A DNA stretch of 64,000 nucleotides, from positions 1 through 64,000 of the forward strand of contig CAMYYD010000003.1 of the NCBI GenBank assembly GCA_947303395.1, written 5' to 3'. Source of the DNA: an uncultured Bacteroidales bacterium (GTDB lineage: Bacteria > Bacteroidota > Bacteroidia > Bacteroidales > F082). The notes beneath the pieces were generated by a model. The model searched no databases, had not been told where the DNA came from, and was given only the letters and a program-made list of their open reading frames with translations. Both the position numbers and the translations under genes were made by a program. This document shows positions 50,323 to 60,086 of this stretch, in pieces. Positions within the stretch are counted from its first letter, which is position 1. Each line of letters begins with the position of its first letter.

Positions 50323-53300
50323 TTAATACTCAAACATCCTTTTCGACCTGCTCAGTCCGTATTCATCCAAACTTTGATCTAGTTCTGCGAGCAATTTTTT
50401 GATTGCATCTATTAAAAAATTGGTTTTCCCTTCATAGTTATCTATTAGATGCATCAGTATCACTCTGAGGTTTATGCAGTCTTTTGCCACTTCAAACAAC
50501 ACTTCATCACCCTTGAGAGGGAGTTTCCGTAGGCTTTCTTTAAAACCTACTAAAGTTTCTTTCGAAAGGTCATACATCTGGTTTATATCACCGTCAACAA
50601 CAGGAAGACATGCCGGTAGAACTTCTCTTACCTTAACAGTCTCATCACCTCTGATACTCTTTGTAAAGAGCGCCTCTATCATTTGTTTGGAAAGTTCATC
50701 TTTTCTTACGAGACCTTTCCCAACCAATGGCAATACAACGTGTTCCACATAACTGGTCTTATCCTTTATACAATGCGATTCTCCCAATATGTCTTCAAAC
50801 AGACATTTCTTGAAATAATCAGCATCACCTTTCTTGGCAAATGCATCAACCAGCCATTCATAGAACACATCCATATGAGCTGGAGCCGGTTTCATTCCCC
50901 ATGCAGCATGGCTGAGTGTAACAACCTCATCATCACACACCAGATGGCGGAAATTGTTGCAATTGAAACTGGCATCCTGTGCCTTATGCAAGAAAACCAG
51001 AGCACCGACACCTCTAAGCCAAGCATCCTGCTCGCTCATCAAAGCCGTCATCACAGCATCTGATTTGTTCCAATAGTCGTACTCCATAAGCTCAGCCATC
51101 AGCATTACGCTCACTTTGTAGCACGGCTCAATCGTCTTGTCGGAATAAATCTTAAGTAACGTGGGTCGCAACTGCTTTAGTACATCTACATATTCTGTAT
51201 GCGACAGTCTCAATAATATTTTGGCAGTAAAGTACTGCCCCCAAACCCCGTAGCTATGGCCCTCACAGCCAATATAGTCCAAGAAATGGGCATTGAAGCA
51301 CGTTACAATTTGATCGTATTTTAGACCCATCAGAATGGTGGCGTCATTATGTATCATTCCTCTGTATGGAGTATTTATATACCCTACAGGATAATTGGAA
51401 TAATGCCCTTTCAGGATAAAGTCTTTCAGAGTGGTAACCCAATAAGCATCCTTATGCATTTCATTTTCCATATGACATAAGATAACGTGGGCTTCTTCAT
51501 CTGACATATCAGCCAGGAAATAGCCCAATGTCGCCAACTTGTCGTATGTCCTCCATTCACGAATATCTCTTAAAATATGGTCAACCTTACCACCCTTCAT
51601 GATTTCCTTTTGGCAATCCAACCACTTCAAGAAGCCCCCGTCAGCCACTTTATCTAATTCCACATTTTCTCGCTCTGACGTTATCTCTGCATAGTTATAG
51701 ATAGTCTGAACACCCTCCCTGCTCATTGTCTCCTTTATGTGTTTCATCACCTTCTCAAAGGCGACATCCCCAATTTGGGTTATCAGCAGCGGCAACTTAT
51801 TGGTTGCGCCCTGCAATGAGTTCGACAATGTGTAAGCTTCCACTTTCCCTTCTCCATAGTCAAATATCAGATACCTGTCGTGTAACACATTATGGGAAAT
51901 GGGTATGTCTATAACCACCAGTTTCATTGGAGCGAACATCCTAGGATTAGCCTTAATGCTCTCAACTATTCTTCTCTTCCTCCATCCATCTTCATCCTCT
52001 TTCACTTCTTTGTTAGTGCCGTCAGGATTGGTGCGAAGCTGAGTCTGTGTCAGCACAGTGTATTCGCTGCTTATATTTGCTGAAGCAAGAAAATACATTG
52101 CCACATCCTCGAAGTACGGGTCTTGCAGGAATAATCTTTGGGAGTTCTTAGCTTTATCCTTAAACCATTCAAGGAACGATAACAGGCCATGCTCTTCCTC
52201 TTTGGCATCCCATCCTTTTGGGAAAAAAACATCATTGCATTTTTGTGGTTTCTTTCTATATACACGCTTTTTCTCTAGCTCACCAATAGTCGAGTGCATA
52301 CTCTCGCCACGCTCAATGGTCATCGCCTCATCCACTTCCTTTCGCATTTTTTCAGGAACCACATTGCGTATTTCTTTCAGCCATTTCGTCGTGATTTTCA
52401 TCTTTCCACCAATCAATCCGGCAGTAATACTAATACGTTTCAGGAAATGACGCAAGGTGTCAGTGACCACCACTGTTTCACCATTTCTCTCACGCCAAAT
52501 CTTTATCTCTATACTATCTGGGCATTTCTCGAAAGAATATTTGAGTTCCACATCACTGACCGCCACAATCTCTTTTCTCTCAATGCTGTCATGTACAGTC
52601 CTTCCATCCTCTTTACATACTACATTTATAGTCAGCACATCGCCCATCTCAACCAACTTCTCGTGAATATAAACATGTTGAACGAAAGGAGTCCCTTTCT
52701 CCCAGCAACATTCCACAAGGGGTCTTCCAGCAGCATCTCTGTCGAGAGCAACCACTATCTCCAGATTCCCAACATGGTCATAACGCTCTCCAAAAGGCAG
52801 ATGTGTTTGTTCTTTAAGGTAATCCTCTAGCAAAGCTGATGCTTTTTCTATATCATCAGGTATTTTCCCGTCTATTTCAAACAACCTTGCAGGATCAATC
52901 ATCTGTATTATTTGAGTAAAAGAAGACTGACTACCCAGAATTGGCTCTTGTCCCCATTCCTCGTAGTTCGACTCCTGTGTAAAACTCACATCATAGTTGA
53001 ATTGACTGGTATCCACTCCCCACTTTAGGAACGATGCTTTCAAACTTACTCCGTTCACAAGATCTTCGTAAACACCCAGTACAATGTCTCTTTCTCCCGA
53101 CCAGATAACCTTTCTGATGCTCAGCCTTTCACTCTTCTTACCAAACACACACGAGCCAATTTGATTTGAGCCTAGTACAATAGGTTTGGGCATCTTATCA
53201 GGAGAGGGTGTTATCAGGCCATAAGCAACTCGCCACTCCATACTATTCTTCCCAACACGAAGAGCATATATGCTGATAGTCATAAAATTGAAACTTACCA

Positions 53301-53337
53301 GCATATTGTTCTTCTCTAATATCTTCTTTATTGCCAT
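50323..53337 (-). CDS. Large protein with PLD-like HDR motif, possible VPA1262-type
   Basis: About 1004 residues. The N-terminal third is beta-rich (AYGLITPSPDKM ... VLGSNQIGS). The middle holds RLFLQDPYFEDVAMYFL and LHDRYLIFDYGEGKVEAYTL (an H-D-R...D phosphodiesterase-like motif followed by SNSLQGATNK), as in single-motif PLD nucleases. The last 400 residues are helical repeats, HEAT-like. It may belong to the VPA1262 family, seen in genomic islands; I am not sure. ATG 53337 is chosen because the promoter box lies at 53371-53400. Paired with the HEPN protein gene. Confidence 0.65.
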   Translation of the reverse strand: MAIKKILEKNNMLVSFNFMTISIYALRVGKNSMEWRVAYGLITPSPDKMPKPIVLGSNQIGSCVFGKKSERLSIRKVIWSGERDIVLGVYEDLVNGVSLKASFLKWGVDTSQFNYDVSFTQESNYEEWGQEPILGSQSSFTQIIQMIDPARLFEIDGKIPDDIEKASALLEDYLKEQTHLPFGERYDHVGNLEIVVALDRDAAGRPLVECCWEKGTPFVQHVYIHEKLVEMGDVLTINVVCKEDGRTVHDSIERKEIVAVSDVELKYSFEKCPDSIEIKIWRERNGETVVVTDTLRHFLKRISITAGLIGGKMKITTKWLKEIRNVVPEKMRKEVDEAMTIERGESMHSTIGELEKKRVYRKKPQKCNDVFFPKGWDAKEEEHGLLSFLEWFKDKAKNSQRLFLQDPYFEDVAMYFLASANISSEYTVLTQTQLRTNPDGTNKEVKEDEDGWRKRRIVESIKANPRMFAPMKLVVIDIPISHNVLHDRYLIFDYGEGKVEAYTLSNSLQGATNKLPLLITQIGDVAFEKVMKHIKETMSREGVQTIYNYAEITSERENVELDKVADGGFLKWLDCQKEIMKGGKVDHILRDIREWRTYDKLATLGYFLADMSDEEAHVILCHMENEMHKDAYWVTTLKDFILKGHYSNYPVGYINTPYRGMIHNDATILMGLKYDQIVTCFNAHFLDYIGCEGHSYGVWGQYFTAKILLRLSHTEYVDVLKQLRPTLLKIYSDKTIEPCYKVSVMLMAELMEYDYWNKSDAVMTALMSEQDAWLRGVGALVFLHKAQDASFNCNNFRHLVCDDEVVTLSHAAWGMKPAPAHMDVFYEWLVDAFAKKGDADYFKKCLFEDILGESHCIKDKTSYVEHVVLPLVGKGLVRKDELSKQMIEALFTKSIRGDETVKVREVLPACLPVVDGDINQMYDLSKETLVGFKESLRKLPLKGDEVLFEVAKDCINLRVILMHLIDNYEGKTNFLIDAIKKLLAELDQSLDEYGLSRSKRMFEY

Positions 53338-53370
53338 ATTGTTATATATGTTTCCATCATCCCTGCAGCA

Positions 53371-53400
53371 CAAACATATAGCTACAGAAATCACAAACAA
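53371..53400 (-). promoter_or_regulatory. Promoter of the PLD-HEPN gene pair
   Basis: Minus strand TTG (53398-53400), 19-base spacer, TATGTTTG (53371-53378). Start codon 34 bases downstream. Confidence 0.65.
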
Positions 53401-53945
53401 CTTTCAAGTACTTCATTTTTGTGGAATATTAAGAATGTTCTCCTATTCATGTGACACAAACGACCCTTACTTGCGCCCAAAAATAACTGAGTCTGATTCT
53501 AAGCTTTCAATGGTGTACTACACGTTCTTTGGGATGTCAACGCCATATTGACCAGACTGAGAATCAAGAATTACGCTTTAGATGATTGAGTCAGCGTCGT
53601 TATAGGTTGATACCTTCACTTTGCCTATTTGCCTATTTTCCTATCTTGTCCAACAATGTTTTATCAATAATCTTTATTTATCTTTTCTGATAAAGGTTAA
53701 ACTTGCTTCTATCTCTTCTAATGTAATATAACACCTCCCCAAATCGCATACACTTACTCTGACGTGACGCAGCCATAGTCCACTGAACAATAACGTGCTT
53801 CGTTGTCCATAAATTCACTACATCATTACATTCTGCATCATTTTCTATAAAAATGAGAGCTTCCCAAGCCATCTGCAAAATAATCTACTTAAGAGAAAAA
53901 CTTCACATCGGCTCTTGTTAACATTACTAACACCCTTAAAACTCA
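53401..53945. other. Non-coding gap between the integrase and the PLD gene
   Basis: 545 bases, AT-rich. A 66-codon minus-strand ORF (53678-53878) is present but shows no recognisable family. I see no repeat, tRNA or att site. Could hold remnants of lost cargo. Confidence 0.4.
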
Positions 53946-54870
53946 TTACATCCTACTTCTCGGATGATGGTTCATCAATATCTCACGTTGCCTAAACGGA
54001 TTGACATGGAAATAAATCTGCGTGGTTGAGATGGAACTGTGACCTAAAATGTGCTGGATATATGATATATCTACGTTTTCTTCGAGAAGAAGCGTTGCGA
54101 ATGTGTGGCGGAAAGTGTGTGGTGTTACATGCTTTTCTATGTTGCATTCGCGAGTCAGTTGACGGACTAATGGTTTGAGGACCCAGTTTTCGGCCAATAT
54201 GGCTGGTGAAAAATGCATCCTCGGGATCTTCTAAAGATTTTCTGAGTTTTATCCACTGTCGTAGCGGATTCAAAATCGCTGGCAGGCATATGTCAACTAT
54301 CCGTTCTTTGTTACCTTTCCCGATTATTCGCACCTGTCCCAACTGTAAATCCACATCTTTATTTCTCAATCCGCACAACTCCCCGATTCTCATTCCCGAG
54401 CCGAATAAAAGCTCAATGATAGCTTTGTTGCGAACATTCAGAAATTTTTGCCTGTCGCTTTCAGTAGCGGTTATCACCTTGTCAAGTCTGCCAACAATTC
54501 TCTGCATCTCGTCTTTTGTCATAACCACCGGCAATCTCACTGGTGGTTTCAACCTTATGTGCAAACTACGTAAAGGATTGTTAAACTCTTCAAACTCCCC
54601 TTCGAGATAATTCATCAACGCATTGACTGATGCTATCTTTCTTTTAATTGTTTTATATCGATATTTCGATAACGATTCGATCCACTTTTTCAAATAATCT
54701 CTTGTCACATCGCACAATTGGGCGTTTACAGTCAACTCCTCAGCAAATTGTCTTATATCAAAACGATAAGCTTTAATTGTTTTCTCGTCAAGTTTTCTCT
54801 CAAACCGGCAGTAGCGCAAAAACTCCTCCGACGCCTCTGCCATTGCAATTTGTTTAACATCCTTTGTCAT
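53946..54870 (-). pseudogene. Tyrosine recombinase (integrase), frameshifted
   Basis: XerC/D-like recombinase split into two frames. The first (54870 down to about 54190) has the SAM-like N-domain and the first catalytic part: FGSGMRIGELCGL (Arg I) and IGKGNKERIVDI (Lys). The second (about 54218 to 53946) has [18 protein letters not shown] (H-x-x-R), [15 protein letters not shown] (His/Trp position and Tyr). A one-base frame change is needed near 54185-54200. All catalytic residues exist, so it was recently functional, or the shift is programmed or a sequence error. Typical of the recombinases that move Bacteroidetes islands. Confidence 0.85.
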
Positions 54871-54913
54871 AGCCGTTTTTGCGGCAAGATAAGGAATAAT
54901 TTTGGACTGGGAG

Positions 54914-54938
54914 TAGCGATAATAGCAAATTATCGCTA
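54914..54938. other. Perfect 10-bp inverted repeat upstream of the integrase
   Basis: TAGCGATAAT AGCAA ATTATCGCTA. No U-tract follows. It lies 44 bases before the integrase start codon. Could be an operator, an attachment-site arm or a short regulatory hairpin. Confidence 0.55.
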
Positions 54939-55017
54939 GTATATAATACTATACTTATCATATCCATATTTATAATCAGGAAGCCAACAATGACAAAATA
55001 TACAAAACCATGGTCAA

Positions 55018-56970
55018 TTATTTTTCCATGGATCTAATCAATTGATTCCAGCTATCGTATATGGTGGAACGGTCGCTGTTTTCAACCAATGCGTAAAATA
55101 TTGATTCGTCTATGGTTTTGTTGATGTTTAATTTGTCTAACGCTTCTTGTATAATGGTAATCACATCGTTTTTATCAGCCAGCTTCTCTGGTGCTTGGTT
55201 GTTATAAAACGCCTTTAGTTTTGTTTGAAGATCAATGTCATTGGTTTTTATCTTTTTCCCGGATATTTTTTCTATCTTGTCGAGATAACAACCCTTATAA
55301 CTCTGAACAAACTCATTGTCTATTTCCTTATCTTCATATCTGCTTTTAATCTCCACAATTTGTTTCTCTATCGCATCTTGAAGAGCTTCTTCCATTTGAG
55401 GTGCTGTTATATTCGATAGTTTCAGACATCTCATTAGCAATATTGACAGCACTCTTATATCTGAAATAAACACACTTTCTTGTGTATAAACAGGTAACGC
55501 GAAACCATCAATATGCTTCTTTGTTTTAAGAGAATTTATCAGTTCCGTACAATGTTCGTCTATCAACCTGTCTCTGTCAAATATCAACAACGATTTTTCC
55601 CATAATGATTTGGTGTTTTTAATTTCGCTAAAAAACACCTTGTACATATCAACCTTGTCCAAAATTTTGGATATTCCGCCCAATACCCAGAACATTATCT
55701 TTGTATCATGGTGGGCAACATCCATTGAAAACAATTTATGCAACAAACGCGCATCGTCATCACCTTCAACAAAAATAATCTTGTCAGCCTCTATTGCCGA
55801 TATAAAATCCAATCCTGCGGCAGTACTGTCAATACTTCTAATCACCGGCGTCGGCAACACAGGATAAGGCCCGGTAAAATGAGGACTGTTGAGCTTGGGT
55901 AATTCCTTTTTATACAAACAGTTAACTGTTCCTTGACCGGAACCATCAATATGAAATAATTGCGTCAATGATGCCGCGCGAATCAAAGATTCATTATGCG
56001 TTGTTATTATTACCTGATTGTTCAGGAAAGAATTGCTTAAGATTTGCAACAACCTTTCTTGAATGTCTCTGTGAATATGACTGTCGGGCTCATCTAGCAA
56101 GACCAGATTCAAATCTTTTTTCTCATCCACCTGATGATAGACATCCAACAAAATCTCTATGACTTGCAATGTGCCACTTCCAAGTAAAGCTATGTCTTTT
56201 TCAACATTATCATCAGCATTTACGTAGTTTATAACAATTCTCTTATCTTTGTTTATATCGCTACGATTAATGAATCTAATGTTGGCGTACGATGTGCTAC
56301 CATATAAAACAAAAGACAAATCCTCTTGAAATTTATTGAATCTTGCAGTATGGTATAATTTGTAAATCCTATTTCGGATAATCCGATAAGACTGTCTTTT
56401 TCTGATATTATCTTTGAGATTTGGTTCTGTGACAAAATCCTCACGTTGCTCAATATATGCAACCGGAGACGCATAATACGACGATATGCTGCCATTGTTC
56501 AAATAATCGAAAAACGTGTTAAACTTATTATAGTCAAACGATTTTTCATTTATCAGTGATATGACATATCGTGTATTTGTCGAGTTACTGATAGAAAAAC
56601 CCAAAGAAATTTCTTGCCTTTTTTCTTCTGATACAACGACGGCTTCTATAATTATCGGCAATTTTACGTTTCTATCTCTAAACAAGTCGTCAAAATCGGG
56701 ACAACGAACGCTGTTGATTTCATCAAAATTAAAATATTTGTTATAGGTCGGTCCTAAAATATAATCGCCTTTTTTATATCTGCCTGTAACAGCTCTTTGA
56801 GCAACTTTCAATAGTTTTTCAAAACACTCCACCCATAATGCCAGAGCTTCTAAAATAGTAGTCTTTCCACTATTATTAACACCCGTCAAAATGCTTATTT
56901 GTTTGTCAAGATTTATCTCTAAATCTTTTATTGACTTAAAATCCTTAATATGAAGCGTTTTTATATACAT
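55018..56970 (-). CDS. OLD-family ATPase-TOPRIM nuclease
   Basis: 650 residues. ABC-type ATPase halves: TLHIKDFKSIKDLEINL, Walker A TGVNNSGKTTILEAL, Walker B LNLVLLDEPDSHIHRD, switch IITTHNESLIRAA. TOPRIM domain from about residue 395: ADKIIFVEGDDDARLLHKLF (Glu), then SLLIFDRDRLIDEH (D-x-D). Architecture is that of OLD (overcoming lysogenization defect) nucleases, which cut DNA in phage defence. No UvrD-like partner (Gabija) is adjacent, so it seems to stand alone. A -7-like TAATTTTG lies at 56994-57001. Confidence 0.85.
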   Translation of the reverse strand: MYIKTLHIKDFKSIKDLEINLDKQISILTGVNNSGKTTILEALALWVECFEKLLKVAQRAVTGRYKKGDYILGPTYNKYFNFDEINSVRCPDFDDLFRDRNVKLPIIIEAVVVSEEKRQEISLGFSISNSTNTRYVISLINEKSFDYNKFNTFFDYLNNGSISSYYASPVAYIEQREDFVTEPNLKDNIRKRQSYRIIRNRIYKLYHTARFNKFQEDLSFVLYGSTSYANIRFINRSDINKDKRIVINYVNADDNVEKDIALLGSGTLQVIEILLDVYHQVDEKKDLNLVLLDEPDSHIHRDIQERLLQILSNSFLNNQVIITTHNESLIRAASLTQLFHIDGSGQGTVNCLYKKELPKLNSPHFTGPYPVLPTPVIRSIDSTAAGLDFISAIEADKIIFVEGDDDARLLHKLFSMDVAHHDTKIMFWVLGGISKILDKVDMYKVFFSEIKNTKSLWEKSLLIFDRDRLIDEHCTELINSLKTKKHIDGFALPVYTQESVFISDIRVLSILLMRCLKLSNITAPQMEEALQDAIEKQIVEIKSRYEDKEIDNEFVQSYKGCYLDKIEKISGKKIKTNDIDLQTKLKAFYNNQAPEKLADKNDVITIIQEALDKLNINKTIDESIFYALVENSDRSTIYDSWNQLIRSMEK

Positions 56971-57092
56971 AATAGTTTATGCTTAATGAATTGCAAAATT
57001 AATAATTATTTCTCAACTATATTGTAAAATTTAAAATAAAAAACCTTTAAACTTCCCAAACCTTATCTGTATTGTGCTTCTTGTGTTATAGA

Positions 57093-59615
57093 CTATGCGT
57101 CAACTGGTTCCCCCTCAAAGAGGTTGTTATACATTGCATAATCATGCTGTTTCACCGCCGTAATATCACCATTTATTGTCATGGTTGGCTTCCATGTGTT
57201 CTGAACTTTGCACAACTCAGCATACTGAGACAAAGATAGTATCATGCTTTCATTTTTACTCTTTTCTATGCTGTTGATAAACATCTGAAACTCTTCATGA
57301 CCTTTAAATAATTCCTTATATGGAATCTTCTCCATAAAGAACTGAATACCTGTCTTAACATCAGGAGCTTCCTTGTGGAACAACACATCTTTCAAAAAGA
57401 AATCGGGATTCTCTTTGATCGCCTCCTGCATCATTTCAGTTGCCACAGAATCTATGCTCTCGCCATTATCTCTATTGTACTCCATAACACAAGCCCTATA
57501 CGCCCTGAAAACATCTTCCAATATTACACCACCATCCGCCACTTCCGAAATAGCCTTTTTCAGTTTTTTCCTTGCGAAACCCATTAATTCATTAGCAGTG
57601 AAAACAAGCGTAGGAACCTCGCCAATATCTAATGAATTAACAGCATGTAATGCGTCATGCAACGCCTCTATAGATAATCGGAAATCATATCTCTCATTTA
57701 AAACCGCTTTCAGAAAGCCAATATAGGAGTGTTCGTTTTTAAAGCCAAACTGCTTCACGTTATCAGGCACATTATCCTTTAGCAAATATGACAACGTTGC
57801 TATGTAAAGATCCTTTGATTCGCAATATGTACGCGCCATTAGAAAGAAGCAGAAATACCGAGCAGCTTCTTGTTCATTGTGGATGTTATTCTCAAACGAC
57901 AACACAAACTCTACAAAATCCGACTTATCATTATCGCTTTTAACAAGAGCCTTAACCGTAGTTTTATACTCCTCAGGCGTGATGCTTGGATTCAACAGTC
58001 CCGCCAACTTACTATAAGACAGATGCCCTGAGTCTATATCATAAAAATAATTTGTAAACGAATTGACATGTGAGACAGACTTGTATTTCGGCTCTTTTCC
58101 TGTAAACAGAAATTTCAATATATCTGCGCAGTCCGCTTTATCATAAGTGCCGGCATTTAGCTTCAAGCATTTACTCTCTGGTATCATTCTCCCTTCCCTT
58201 ACAACATACCCGTACATACTCAGTTTCTTATAATCTTCAGGATATTTATATCGTATCAAGGTTACAAGCAAAAAATCTCCTAGCAAAACATCATCTTCCA
58301 CTTGTGGCAATGTCAGGGATACAAGGTTCACAAACCTTTTAATGTCTCTGATAGTCGGCAAACTCTTGGAAATATATGGAAACATTTTGGGCAAAGCCTC
58401 ATCAATATCTTCCCGCTTAAAACCAATAAACTTGTTATCTGACAAAACATACAGACATTCCCTTAACACCTTCACATAATTGCTCTGCCTCCTCTTTGGA
58501 AGGGAAACTTCTATATTGAAATATTTATCCGTATAATCAAGAGTCTCATCATCAACCAAATGCCCCATATAGTTAGATATCACTTGGTTTGTCTGCTTCT
58601 TGTCGTAGGCTGTCACAAAGAAGGTTTGTGGAAATGCCGCATTCTTGTCCATCAATTTCAGAACCTCCTGTATCTCCTCACCTGATAATCTGTCAAAGTC
58701 ATCTATCAGTACAACTATCTTCTTCCCTATCTGATTAATAACATCAACTATGCTTGTCCTCCATCGTTCAATATCCGCTTCCGAGACATTCCCCAGTATG
58801 CGTGCAGCCCATAAGTTATCGGGCAAAGCTCCTATCGCTTGCATGTATTTATGCGCAATTCTCACTGCTCCAGAGTGATAGAGTCCCAATGCTTCTGCCA
58901 ACAGGTTTAAAAAATCTTTCTGTATATCTTGTATAGTAGAAGACTGTCTAGGGTTAAACTCAATGATAATAATATCATCGTATTTCTCCAGCAAACCTTT
59001 TATAAACAGCAGCATCGACGTTTTTCCCGTGCCCCACGAACCTGTTACGCCTATGCTAAACGACGCGTCGAATGCATTGTTTATTATAGCAGAAGCTATT
59101 CTTTTTGCCAGTCCGCTGTATGCAAGGCCATCGTTGGATATTTTACTTTCCGGCCTGTCCTGAAACAGCCGAACGGTTGGCAACCCTTCAATCTCTACGC
59201 TTTTACTGAACAACGGAGCTATCCAATCGAAAATGTAATGGGTTGTAATACCAATCAAGTATGCCACAAGCAAGACAAACCAGCAGGGCATAAGTCCAAT
59301 ATACTGCAAATATGGAACACTGTCATTGTCCCAAAAGAATAGCAATATCAGTAGTATGATAGATACCAGTATCCCTACGTGGTGGCAAGAATAATGCCTT
59401 TTTTTGCTCGCCCAACCTGCTATTAGACAAACAATTGCAAAAAGGCTTACAGAAATGTTTAACCATGCACCTTCTGTAATGTTCAGAAAAGTCCATAATC
59501 CAGGCAGCCAATTCTCGTATAGCAAATTTCTAAAAATGCTATAGATAATTAACGTTCCAACAGGCCACAATAAAAGCTTATAAAAATACCTTGATTTCTG
59601 TTCAACCGATTTCAT
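57093..59615 (-). CDS. KAP family P-loop NTPase with membrane anchor
   Basis: About 840 residues. Four transmembrane helices at the start (LLLWPVGTLIIYSIF; ISVSLFAIVCLIAGW; VGILVSIILLILLFFW; CWFVLLVAYLIGI), then the KAP NTPase: Walker A IGVTGSWGTGKTSMLLFI, IIIIEFNPRQSST, Walker B IVVLIDDFDRLSGEEI, TLPTIRDIKRFVNLVS sensor region. The C-terminal 350 residues are helical. KAP NTPases are linked to phage exclusion and membrane-associated signalling. ATG 59615 is chosen; 59663 gives an extra hydrophobic start without family support. Confidence 0.82.
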   Translation of the reverse strand: MKSVEQKSRYFYKLLLWPVGTLIIYSIFRNLLYENWLPGLWTFLNITEGAWLNISVSLFAIVCLIAGWASKKRHYSCHHVGILVSIILLILLFFWDNDSVPYLQYIGLMPCWFVLLVAYLIGITTHYIFDWIAPLFSKSVEIEGLPTVRLFQDRPESKISNDGLAYSGLAKRIASAIINNAFDASFSIGVTGSWGTGKTSMLLFIKGLLEKYDDIIIIEFNPRQSSTIQDIQKDFLNLLAEALGLYHSGAVRIAHKYMQAIGALPDNLWAARILGNVSEADIERWRTSIVDVINQIGKKIVVLIDDFDRLSGEEIQEVLKLMDKNAAFPQTFFVTAYDKKQTNQVISNYMGHLVDDETLDYTDKYFNIEVSLPKRRQSNYVKVLRECLYVLSDNKFIGFKREDIDEALPKMFPYISKSLPTIRDIKRFVNLVSLTLPQVEDDVLLGDFLLVTLIRYKYPEDYKKLSMYGYVVREGRMIPESKCLKLNAGTYDKADCADILKFLFTGKEPKYKSVSHVNSFTNYFYDIDSGHLSYSKLAGLLNPSITPEEYKTTVKALVKSDNDKSDFVEFVLSFENNIHNEQEAARYFCFFLMARTYCESKDLYIATLSYLLKDNVPDNVKQFGFKNEHSYIGFLKAVLNERYDFRLSIEALHDALHAVNSLDIGEVPTLVFTANELMGFARKKLKKAISEVADGGVILEDVFRAYRACVMEYNRDNGESIDSVATEMMQEAIKENPDFFLKDVLFHKEAPDVKTGIQFFMEKIPYKELFKGHEEFQMFINSIEKSKNESMILSLSQYAELCKVQNTWKPTMTINGDITAVKQHDYAMYNNLFEGEPVDA

Positions 59616-59685
59616 CTTAAGTTCTTCTTTTGCGACTAGAACAAATAAGAGTAAAATGCACAAATACTTATATATACTTCTTTCA

Positions 59686-60060
59686 TCATAACTCCATGAT
59701 ATCTTCTGGACTTTGCGGCTCGTAGGGACCGTCTTTGACTTCCATGATGACGGAACCTGACTCGAGGGATTTCACGGTGTGCCATTGGCCTTGCGGAACG
59801 TTCAATGCCACTATCGGGCCGTTGGGCGAGATTTCTATTCTCTCAGTGCATATATGTTCCGGTTCGTCATAATATTCCCATACAAGCCTTCCACGCAGAC
59901 ATACTACCGTTTCGGACTACTTTTGATGGCGGTGAATTGGTAATGGGCTCCCGGGCTCGATGGCATTGAGCATACGCTGTGATTGGTCATCAGGGCTGTT
60001 TCGCAAGTCGAGGTTCATGCGCAAACGAGGCGAGATTTGCGCCAGTCTCAAATCATTATC
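59686..60060 (-). pseudogene. wbuC: WbuC-type cupin gene remnant (nonsense codon, lost start)
   Basis: Conceptual translation ISPRLRMNLDLRNSPDDQSQ + RMLNAIEPG, PIHRHQK, TAG, SETVVCLRGRL, NGPIVALNVPQGQWHTVKSL, EVKDGPYEPQSPEDIMEL. This is the WbuC cupin of O-antigen clusters. A TAG at 59917-59919 interrupts it right after the metal-binding HRH motif, and the frame closes with a stop (60061-60063) where the usual start region should be. The gene is dead. Its presence marks this spot as a former polysaccharide locus. Confidence 0.85.
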
Positions 60061-60086
60061 TCACATTTCTCAACACTCACCACTAA

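Noticed and set aside
53678-53878. 66-residue minus ORF between integrase and PLD gene
   Set aside because: No domain, no promoter and no coupling to neighbours; left unannotated.
55018-56970. Gabija system (GajA-GajB)
   Set aside because: OLD-type nuclease present but no UvrD-like helicase gene adjacent on either side.
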